A stretch of 64,000 nucleotides of DNA from NCBI RefSeq assembly GCF_000967545.1, contig NZ_JXXV01000005.1:1-64000 (forward strand), read 5' to 3'. Under the pieces are notes generated by a model. It searched no databases and was not told the DNA's origin. It was given only the letters and a program-made list of their open reading frames with translations. The position numbers were made by a program, and so were the translations under genes. How positions within the stretch are numbered: the stretch's first letter is position 1; the number at the start of each line of letters is the position of its first letter. Source of the stretch: Vibrio galatheae (GTDB lineage Bacteria > Pseudomonadota > Gammaproteobacteria > Enterobacterales > Vibrionaceae). Shown piece after piece: positions 57,386 to 64,000 of this stretch.

Positions 57386-57994
57386 TTACTTGCTTAGGTC
57401 TGATGCGTGCTCAGATAGGAACGCTGCAACACCTTTTGGTGATGCGTCCATACCTGCTTTACCTTCTTCCCACTGTGCTGGACATACTTCACCGTTTTTC
57501 TGGTGGAAGTTTAGTGCGTCAACCATGCGTAGCATTTCGTCGATGTTACGGCCTAGTGGTAGGTCGTTAACAACTTGGTGACGTACAAGACCATCTTCGT
57601 CGATTAGGAAAGAACCACGGAAAGCAACGCCTGCTTCTGGGTGCTCAACGTCGTAAGCTTTACAGATTTCGTGCTTAACGTCAGCAACTAGTGGGTACTT
57701 AACTTGACCGATACCGCCATCTTCGATTGCAGTGTTACGCCATGCGTTGTGAGAGAACTGAGAATCGATAGATACACCGATTACTTCAACACCTTTAGCT
57801 TGGAAATCAGCTAGACGGTTGTCGAAAGCGATTAGCTCAGATGGGCAAACGAAAGTGAAATCTAGTGGGTAGAAGAAAACAACCGCTTTCTTACCTTTAG
57901 TGAACTCAGCAAAGTTGAAGTTATCAACGATTTCACCGTTACCTAGAACAGCTGCAGCAGTAAAATCTGGGGCTTGACGACCTACTAGTACCAT
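57386..57994 (-). CDS. prx2: 2-Cys peroxiredoxin Prx2/PrxA
   Basis: This thiol peroxidase is for low H2O2 levels. The start MVLVGRQAPDF at 57994 gives 202 residues. Peroxidatic C50 is in DFTFVCPSEL and resolving C171 in GEVCPAQW; the FLSEHASDL tail is typical of the typical-2-Cys Prx1 group rather than bacterial AhpC. It is divergent from oxyR2. In V. vulnificus OxyR2 induces prx2, and the same link is inferred. Confidence 0.92.
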   Translation of the reverse strand: MVLVGRQAPDFTAAAVLGNGEIVDNFNFAEFTKGKKAVVFFYPLDFTFVCPSELIAFDNRLADFQAKGVEVIGVSIDSQFSHNAWRNTAIEDGGIGQVKYPLVADVKHEICKAYDVEHPEAGVAFRGSFLIDEDGLVRHQVVNDLPLGRNIDEMLRMVDALNFHQKNGEVCPAQWEEGKAGMDASPKGVAAFLSEHASDLSK

Positions 57995-58194
57995 TTTTTT
58001 GCTCCTAAAATATATGGTTAGTTCCAAACCAAGCTTGGTTTAAGTTGGTTTAGTCCGTGTTTGTGCGCGACAAACTATAGTACACATTGTAGTATGTAAA
58101 AAAGCGAATTAAATAGATTAAGTTAATCGAAAAAAGCGATAAGTTGGTTTTTATTAGCTCGATCAATATCTCATCACAAGTAATCAATAAATCT

Positions 58195-59100
58195 ATGAAT
58201 AAGTGGCCTAGCCTCAAGCAGTTACATTATCTCATTACTCTGCACGAAACCCGCCATTTCAGCGACGCCGCCGAGAAGTGTTTTGTTAGCCAGTCAACCT
58301 TAAGTAAGGGAATTCAAAACCTCGAAGAGTTGATTGGCTGCCCTCTATATGAAAAGAAAGATAAAAAAAGCCCATTGGTGTTCACTCAAGCTGGAGAGTT
58401 GGTGGTTCAGCAAGGGCGAGAGCTCCTCGCCAAAGGGCAAGATTTAGTCGAGTTAGGGCGGTTGTGCCAAGGTGATGAAATGGAAGGGCAGTTGCGAGTT
58501 GGATGCATCCCGACTATCGCCCCCTTCTTACTGTGCGATCTGGTTCAGGAAGTGAATCAACGATTTCCTCAGCTTAACCTGCTACTGCGAGAAGATACCA
58601 CCACCAACCTATTGGACGCCTTACGCCACGGAGAGTTAGATGTTTTGATACTCGCGCTGCCCGTCGATATTGATGGCATGGATAGCCGTATTGTGGGCAA
58701 TGATCCGTTTAGAATGATCATTAGTCAGAATCAAGCCGATGCGATACGCACGCCCATCAAATATGCGGATTTACCCAATGAGTTTGTGTTCTTATTAGAG
58801 AAAGAGCACTGTTTAACCGAGCATGCCGTTTCCGCTTGCCAATTGACAGACAAAGAAAAGATCAATCCTTTCTCTGCGACGAGTTTGCATACCTTAGTGC
58901 AAATGGTAGCGAATGGCATGGGAACCACTTTTATTCCTCAGATGGCGATCGATCATGGCTTGATTGACAACCAAAATCTGGTCGTGATTGATGCTCCTGG
59001 GCAACAAGCCCATCGTCATATTGGATTGGTTTGGCGCCCAAGTTCATCTCGCGTCAACACTTTCAATCAGTTGGCAGATGTCGTATCAGAGCTGCTCTAG
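58195..59100 (+). CDS. oxyR2: LysR-type peroxide sensor OxyR2
   Basis: This OxyR-family regulator is activated by oxidation of two cysteines. The ATG at 58195 is chosen, giving 301 residues; with it the redox cysteines fall at C206 and C215 (HCLTEHAVSAC) and the preceding glutamate at E204. These are the numbers reported for V. vulnificus OxyR2, where E204 is tied to high peroxide sensitivity. The HTH lies in FSDAAEKCFVSQSTLSKGI. It is divergent from prx2. Confidence 0.9.
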   Translation: MNKWPSLKQLHYLITLHETRHFSDAAEKCFVSQSTLSKGIQNLEELIGCPLYEKKDKKSPLVFTQAGELVVQQGRELLAKGQDLVELGRLCQGDEMEGQLRVGCIPTIAPFLLCDLVQEVNQRFPQLNLLLREDTTTNLLDALRHGELDVLILALPVDIDGMDSRIVGNDPFRMIISQNQADAIRTPIKYADLPNEFVFLLEKEHCLTEHAVSACQLTDKEKINPFSATSLHTLVQMVANGMGTTFIPQMAIDHGLIDNQNLVVIDAPGQQAHRHIGLVWRPSSSRVNTFNQLADVVSELL

Positions 59101-59192
59101 CACTAAGGTGTTCGTCACCGAAATTTCTTCTGTAGAAGAAGTGTACAGCTTGTAATGTTACTTTCGGTCTGAGTAGAAACTTTGACATGTTT

Positions 59193-59217
59193 GAGCGGCG
59201 CTAGCCGCTCTTTTTTT
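59193..59217 (+). terminator. Terminator of oxyR2
   Basis: The 7-bp stem GAGCGGC/GCCGCTC, loop GCTA, is followed by T7, 93 nt past oxyR2. Confidence 0.92.
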
Positions 59218-59241
59218 GTGCTGTAACACTCAGTTGGATAG

Positions 59242-61182
59242 TTATATTTTGAAAAAACTGAGCAGATCTTTTTGTCGTGTCGCTAGGCCTGAAAGTTCAA
59301 CACTGGCCTTATTGCTTTCTCGGATCGCAGCAACATTAACATTCACTAGCTCGAAAGCGATGGAGACATTTTTGGATATATCTTGAGTGACACTAGATTG
59401 CTCTTCTGATGCGGTAGCCACTTGAGTGTTCATTTCTGATATTTGTCTGACAGAGTCGGTAATAGAGCTAAACGCCGAACGTAAGTTTTGACTGTAGCTA
59501 CGTGACTCTTCGGCCAAGGTTAGATTGGATTGCATGAATTTATTGGCATCTTGAGCTTGGGCCTGGAGACGAGCGATGATCTCTTGAATGTCGATAGTCG
59601 ATTGCTGCGTCTTAGCGGCCAATGAGCGAACTTCGTCGGCGACAACGGCAAAACCTCGCCCTTGTTCTCCTGCACGTGCTGCTTCAATGGCTGCATTGAG
59701 CGCCAGCAAATTGGTCTGCTCTGAAATAGAATTGATCACTTCGATAACACTGCCGATCTCAACAGAATATTCTTGCAACTGATGGACGATACCAGACGTT
59801 TCTGCAATCGATTTATCCACCTTACCAGAGACTTCGTCAGAAGAACTTAGTAAACGTTGTCCTTCTAGCACATTGGTGTTGGCCGTACTGGCAGCAGTTT
59901 CGGCGCGAGAAGCACTTTGACTGACCTCACTTGCTGTGCTGGAGAGCTCGTCAATCGCTGTTGCAATTTGTTCGACCTGATTGAATTCTTGTTGCGCGTT
60001 ATTCTCAGTCTCGCTCATGACACTGGTTAATTGCACGGATGCTGACGACACGCTATCTGATGTTTGATGAAACTCCCCAATAATGCGTTTGAGTTCAACA
60101 CACATCTGCAGAATGTTGGCATAGATACCGGTTTCTTTACCGGTGATGTTTTTGTCAATCGATAGGTTGCCTGATGAGACTTGTTCAACGATCGCCTGGA
60201 TTTCGCTTGGCTCACCACCGACGATTTTAAACACGCTGCGATATATTTTGACTGCAACAAACAGTGATATAGCAATCACCAGTAGCGATGTGATTGCCAG
60301 TAGCGTTTGTGCATTGTCAAACCTTTCAACCATTGCAGGGCCAATCGCATCTTGTTCTGCTTTAGTACTTAGCTTGATTTGCTCAATCGACGACGCCGCT
60401 GATGCGCCTATCACATCGAGTGTATTGCTGATGATAGCGTTACGGGCATCAATGGTTTTAATCACCTCGGCGAAAATCGCTTGGTAAGTGTTGAAGCTTT
60501 GGAAGAAGGTGTTGAATGCCGACGTTTGTTCGGATGAGTTGAGTTGTTCTTTAATACTACTCGCTAAAGTGGTGAGTTGATCAAACTCCATTTGTGCTCT
60601 TTCAGCGTCTTGCGGGCGATTGTCGGTTAAAAATTTAGATACATAGAGACGCGACAACAAAAGATGTTCTTGGATGATCCCTGACTTGACAGCAATAGCC
60701 AAATCTTGCTCACTGGCTGCGTTTGCCATCAAGTTTGAAATTGCTTCTCTCATAGCCAGCCCTGCAGGATCTAACTTATCTCTCACCAGTTGGTTTCTGG
60801 TGTCGACAAGCTGAACGACCTGATCAAAGCCTTGTTCATATTGAGTCATCTGCTGTTGCATTTGTTTCAATGTACTTTGATGGGAACCGACTTTATAAGT
60901 TGATAACGCTTCATTAATCAGTTGCTTAGCGGTTGAAATACGGTCATGCAGGTTAGAGATATATTGATCATCTTGCGTCCTGATAAACTTTAGCGATGCT
61001 AAGCGCGCTTCAAGAATGTTGGCTTGAATTCGGCCTGTTGCAACACTTGTTAAGGCGAGAGAACGGTAGTCATCGAAGCCATTGCTTGATTGATAAAATC
61101 GAACAGAAGAAAGAATCGAGATAACCAGAATTAGGCTGAGAACGACGCCAAAGCCTAGTGAGAGTAATTTTTTTAAGCTCAT
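59242..61182 (-). CDS. Methyl-accepting chemotaxis protein
   Basis: This 646-residue transmembrane chemoreceptor starts at [12 protein letters not shown] (ATG 61182). TM1 at about 5-30 is followed by a long helical periplasmic sensor of the TarH/CHASE3-like four-helix type, TM2 near 300-325, a short HAMP-like linker ([20 protein letters not shown]) and a signalling domain with the hairpin tip [20 protein letters not shown]. The ligand is unknown. It has no neighbouring che genes and no C-terminal CheR pentapeptide. Confidence 0.92.
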   Translation of the reverse strand: MSLKKLLSLGFGVVLSLILVISILSSVRFYQSSNGFDDYRSLALTSVATGRIQANILEARLASLKFIRTQDDQYISNLHDRISTAKQLINEALSTYKVGSHQSTLKQMQQQMTQYEQGFDQVVQLVDTRNQLVRDKLDPAGLAMREAISNLMANAASEQDLAIAVKSGIIQEHLLLSRLYVSKFLTDNRPQDAERAQMEFDQLTTLASSIKEQLNSSEQTSAFNTFFQSFNTYQAIFAEVIKTIDARNAIISNTLDVIGASAASSIEQIKLSTKAEQDAIGPAMVERFDNAQTLLAITSLLVIAISLFVAVKIYRSVFKIVGGEPSEIQAIVEQVSSGNLSIDKNITGKETGIYANILQMCVELKRIIGEFHQTSDSVSSASVQLTSVMSETENNAQQEFNQVEQIATAIDELSSTASEVSQSASRAETAASTANTNVLEGQRLLSSSDEVSGKVDKSIAETSGIVHQLQEYSVEIGSVIEVINSISEQTNLLALNAAIEAARAGEQGRGFAVVADEVRSLAAKTQQSTIDIQEIIARLQAQAQDANKFMQSNLTLAEESRSYSQNLRSAFSSITDSVRQISEMNTQVATASEEQSSVTQDISKNVSIAFELVNVNVAAIRESNKASVELSGLATRQKDLLSFFKI

Positions 61183-61354
61183 GGGGTACCCTAACAATGA
61201 GTTGTCATTCGTCACTAGAGTGAGAGAATCACAGAGTATGGTTTGATGTTAAAAAAGTGTAATTGATAGGTTTGATTAATGCTAATTTAGGCGGGGGGTT
61301 ATGGCGCTGATATTTTTACGCTGTGATATTGGTATGCGTATAGCGTATTGGTAA

Positions 61355-61388
61355 GTCGAGTTTTAGAGTCTCGCGTCTAAAACTCGAC
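61355..61388. other. Strong hairpin downstream of the CBS-domain gene
   Basis: The 13-bp perfect inverted repeat GTCGAGTTTTAGA/TCTAAAACTCGAC has an 8-nt loop and lies 14 nt beyond the CBS gene. It lacks a T-run on either side, so it may be a processing or stabilising element rather than a classic terminator. Confidence 0.6.
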
Positions 61389-61401
61389 ACTTTAGCTGTG
61401 T

Positions 61402-61842
61402 TTATTCCATCTCTTCTGGTTCAACTTCTTCTTGTAGTTCAAGTAGATTGATCGCGATAGCAACAAAGTCACTGTCGGTGATAATGCCCACTAATTGGCC
61501 TTTCTCTACCACTGGCAAACAACCGACTTTATGTTTTTGCATGTAAATCGCACTCTCTTTTAATCCAGCCTGAGGTGCTACTGTCATCACACCAGTTTTC
61601 ATCACCTCATGTAATGGAGTATTGAGTGTGTAAGATTGATTTTCGGGGATCTGCTGCAAGCTTGATTCTTGCGCAGCGAGCACGTCGCGTTGAGATATTA
61701 CACCAAGCAAATGCTTATGCGCATCGACGATGGGGACATGACGAATGTCTAGCGCTTCCATGGTATGTTTCGCATCGGCAAGGTTATGTGAGCGTAGCAA
61801 AGTATGCGGGTTACGCGTCATCATGTCTTCTACCTTAATCAT
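61402..61842 (-). CDS. CBS-domain protein
   Basis: The 146 residues are made almost wholly of two CBS motifs (MTRNPHTLLRSHNLADAKHTM, VMTVAPQAGLKESAIYMQ), which bind adenine nucleotides, and end in an acidic tail (ELQEEVEPEEME). Stand-alone CBS pairs usually sense energy state for a partner protein; the partner is not evident. It is preceded by GGAGG. Confidence 0.88.
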   Translation of the reverse strand: MIKVEDMMTRNPHTLLRSHNLADAKHTMEALDIRHVPIVDAHKHLLGVISQRDVLAAQESSLQQIPENQSYTLNTPLHEVMKTGVMTVAPQAGLKESAIYMQKHKVGCLPVVEKGQLVGIITDSDFVAIAINLLELQEEVEPEEME

Positions 61843-62253
61843 GGCTGCCTCCTGAGTTATTGTGATTTACAACTAAGTAGCCTTTACTAGGCGGTCTGCG
61901 TTGCGATTCTCTTCTACTTACTGTCGGTATCAGCTAAAGCTACTTAGGTATCCTTCTTTAATATAGTAACTTTTGCCACTGGATATTGAGAGCCAGTTAG
62001 GTTTTTATTCCTATTTTTTGCAAAAGCGCTGGCGAAATATCAAAAGATTAAAACCAACGTGCAGAACCATCGCCTATCAAGCATTTCAGCAGCAGAAAAA
62101 ATCGAATTCGATTACAATAATTCACATCTCTTTCCTTGCTATTACTGGTATGCGGAATATACTAGTCGGCTGCGAAAAACTCGTCGTCTGTTTGTGACAG
62201 AATCAGTTCGACTTCCATCACGACATAACAAACCACGACTAAAGATTAGTAAC
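61843..62253 (+). promoter_or_regulatory. Leader region upstream of queA
   Basis: This is a 411-bp gene-free interval. The frame of queA is open back to 62059, but that extension has no family resemblance. A candidate -10 TATACT lies at 62158-62163 and TAATAT at 61960-61965. No riboswitch recognised. Confidence 0.4.
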
Positions 62254-63306
62254 ATGCAAGTATCAGATTTTCACTTTGACCTACCCGATGAGCTGATTGC
62301 TCGTTATCCTCAGCCACAGCGTACTGCTAGCCGTCTGCTTCAACTTGACGGTAACAGTGGCGAGCTCACCGATGGCACGTTTACCGATGTGCTGGAGCAA
62401 GTGCAGCCGGGTGATTTAGTGGTTTTCAATAATACTCGCGTGATTCCAGCGCGTATGTTTGGTCGCAAGGAGTCAGGGGGCAAGCTAGAGGTGTTGGTAG
62501 AGCGAGTACTGGATGAAAAGAGCATTCTGGCTCACGTTCGTTGCTCTAAATCTCCAAAACCTGGCACAACAATTTTTATTGGTGAGAACGACGAGTACTC
62601 GGCACAGATGGTTGCGCGTCATGATGCACTGTTTGAGTTGAAGTTTAATACCGAGCAAAATGTATTGGCGGTATTGGAAGAAATTGGTCATATGCCACTT
62701 CCACCTTATATTGACCGCCCTGATGAAGATTCAGATAAAGAGCGTTACCAAACGGTTTACAACAAGAAACCGGGCGCGGTGGCTGCGCCAACGGCTGGTC
62801 TGCATTTTGACGAGCCTTTGCTAGAGAAAATCAAAGCCAAAGGCGCTGAGTTTGCCTACGTTACTCTGCATGTTGGCGCGGGGACGTTCCAGCCAGTTAA
62901 AGTAGACAACATCAATGATCACCATATGCACGCTGAGTACGTTGAAGTCCCGCAAGAAGTGGTGGATGCGATCAATGCAGCGAAAGCACGTGGCGGTCGT
63001 ATTATCGCAGTGGGGACAACGTCTGTACGCTCTCTGGAAAGCGCAGCGCAAGATGCCATCAAAAAGGGTACGGAGTTAGTACCTTTCTTTGGTGATACCG
63101 AGATTTTCATCTTCCCAGGTTATGAATATCAGTTGGTGGACTGTTTAATTACCAATTTCCATCTGCCAGAATCGACACTGATTATGCTGGTCAGTGCATT
63201 CGCAGGTTATGAAAATACTATGAACGCCTACAAACACGCGGTAGAGAATAACTACCGTTTCTTCTCGTATGGCGATTCAATGTTTATCCAAAAGAAAACG
63301 GCATAA
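62254..63306 (+). CDS. queA: S-adenosylmethionine:tRNA ribosyltransferase-isomerase QueA
   Basis: QueA adds the ribosyl part of SAM to preQ1 in tRNA to form epoxyqueuosine. The ATG at 62254 ([20 protein letters not shown]) matches the family and gives 350 residues. Conserved blocks are [45 protein letters not shown] and [18 protein letters not shown]. It is followed by tgt, its usual partner. Confidence 0.96.
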   Translation: MQVSDFHFDLPDELIARYPQPQRTASRLLQLDGNSGELTDGTFTDVLEQVQPGDLVVFNNTRVIPARMFGRKESGGKLEVLVERVLDEKSILAHVRCSKSPKPGTTIFIGENDEYSAQMVARHDALFELKFNTEQNVLAVLEEIGHMPLPPYIDRPDEDSDKERYQTVYNKKPGAVAAPTAGLHFDEPLLEKIKAKGAEFAYVTLHVGAGTFQPVKVDNINDHHMHAEYVEVPQEVVDAINAAKARGGRIIAVGTTSVRSLESAAQDAIKKGTELVPFFGDTEIFIFPGYEYQLVDCLITNFHLPESTLIMLVSAFAGYENTMNAYKHAVENNYRFFSYGDSMFIQKKTA

Positions 63307-63343
63307 TTTAAAAATTTACGAGTGCTAGCAGAACGCTAGGACG

Positions 63344-63363
63344 CTAACTAGAAGGCTAGTTAG
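63344..63363 (+). other. Hairpin between queA and tgt
   Basis: The 8-bp perfect stem CTAACTAG/CTAGTTAG with loop AAGG lies in a stretch with repeated CTAG/GCTAG words (63324-63363). It is not a standard terminator. The 279-bp queA-tgt gap is longer than usual and may hold a tgt promoter. Confidence 0.4.
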
Positions 63364-63585
63364 TATCTCGCATGGAAGGCGACCGCTCCTCATGACCCGT
63401 CATATTTGGCGCTGCAATGTTGTTGACTGCGTAAATTCACCCTAGTCACATAGAATCTCTATGCTCATAGGGCTGAGCTTACTGTCGCCTAGCTGCAACA
63501 CCAACTATTTAGGGTAGATGGCAAAATGATGACTGTTTTGCTCTGAACTTAATGTCAGACTGTTTCTCTGACAACCGGAGGCTTC

Positions 63586-64000
63586 GTGAAGTTAAAATTC
63601 GATCTTAAGAAAAAAGATGGTGTAGCGCGTCGTGGTCAACTGACCTTCGAACGTGGCACTGTTCAAACTCCTGCATTTATGCCAGTGGGTACGTACGGTA
63701 CCGTTAAAGGCATGACACCAGAGGAAGTGAAAGGCACTGGTGCTGAAATCCTTCTCGGCAACACTTTCCACCTTTGGCTACGCCCAGGTCAAGAAATCAT
63801 GAAAATGCACGGCGATTTGCATGATTTTATGAACTGGCATGGTCCAATCCTGACTGACTCAGGCGGTTTCCAAGTATTTAGTTTGGGCAAAATGCGCACT
63901 ATCACTGAGCAAGGGGTTCACTTCCGTAACCCGGTTAACGGTGACAAGATTTTCATGGACGCAGAAAAGTCGATGGAAATCCAAAAAGACCTTGGTTCAG
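63586..64000 (+). CDS. tgt: tRNA-guanine transglycosylase Tgt (5' part, runs off the window)
   Basis: Tgt exchanges guanine 34 for preQ1 in tRNAs Asp, Asn, His and Tyr. The start is GTG 63586, five nt after GGAG; the frame stays open to the window end (138 codons of about 375-380). Family blocks are [36 protein letters not shown] and [16 protein letters not shown], the last with the catalytic-site aspartate. It is downstream of queA. Confidence 0.96.
   Translation, partial: MKLKFDLKKKDGVARRGQLTFERGTVQTPAFMPVGTYGTVKGMTPEEVKGTGAEILLGNTFHLWLRPGQEIMKMHGDLHDFMNWHGPILTDSGGFQVFSLGKMRTITEQGVHFRNPVNGDKIFMDAEKSMEIQKDLGS

Noticed and set aside
58077..58091. OxyR-type quarter-sites between prx2 and oxyR2
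   Set aside because: One ATAG is present but the next elements do not fit the 11-bp spacing; OxyR2 control is inferred from gene order only.

Overview
The window is chromosomal DNA of a gammaproteobacterium, almost certainly a Vibrio. The main reasons are a tRNA-Asp/tRNA-Trp pair of the kind that closes Vibrio rRNA operons, the order suhB-trmJ-iscRSUA-hscBA-fdx-iscX-pepB-ndk, a stand-alone second EF-G gene of Vibrio type, a 343-residue DapD, and a divergent prx2/oxyR2 pair whose OxyR2 key residues (E204, C206, C215) match the V. vulnificus protein. The species cannot be fixed by eye.

Layout. 1-1.1 kb: tRNA genes and a lone periplasmic binding protein. 1.1-10.6 kb: housekeeping block with suhB, trmJ and the complete Isc iron-sulfur assembly operon behind two abutting IscR sites, then pepB and ndk. 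10.6-19.7 kb: a diguanylate cyclase gene broken by one in-frame amber codon, fusA2, two GcvA-like LysR regulators around a DUF1127 gene, an acyl-CoA ligase and an AraC-type regulator. 20.1-32.9 kb: a complete Tad/Flp pilus locus (two pilins, prepilin peptidase, an extra AAA+ ATPase, CpaB, secretin, small lipoprotein, TadG/E/F-like pseudopilins, TadZ, TadA, TadB, TadC, TadD). 32.9-41.3 kb: accessory genes (ChrA-type transporter, LysR, O-antigen ligase-like protein, a decayed unknown gene, AraC, EamA exporter, DUF5329 protein, metallo-beta-lactamase-fold lipoprotein with a divergent TetR).

41.4-43.2 kb holds an intact galE followed by the wreck of the rest of a gal operon: a nonsense- and frameshift-damaged 5' half of galT joined to the last ~50 codons of galM, with galK gone. 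A GalR-type operator is still present in front of galE. 43.3-47.2 kb: ahpC and ahpF, each with its own OxyR-type site in visibly duplicated promoter DNA, separated by an unknown secreted protein made of two similar halves. 47.3-51.4 kb: LysR/YdhF-like aldo-keto reductase pair, gamma-glutamylcyclotransferase-like gene and NnrS. 51.5-55.7 kb: glpD-glpR-glpK with repeated TTCG-type candidate operators. 56-64 kb: dapD, the divergent prx2/oxyR2 pair, a chemoreceptor, a CBS-domain protein, and queA-tgt for queuosine synthesis, tgt running off the end.

No CRISPR array, prophage or intact insertion sequence was seen. The notable points are gene decay (gal operon, diguanylate cyclase, an unknown gene near 37 kb), two peroxiredoxin systems within 15 kb, and the Tad locus with a TTG-started second pilin and an unusual AAA+ ATPase.
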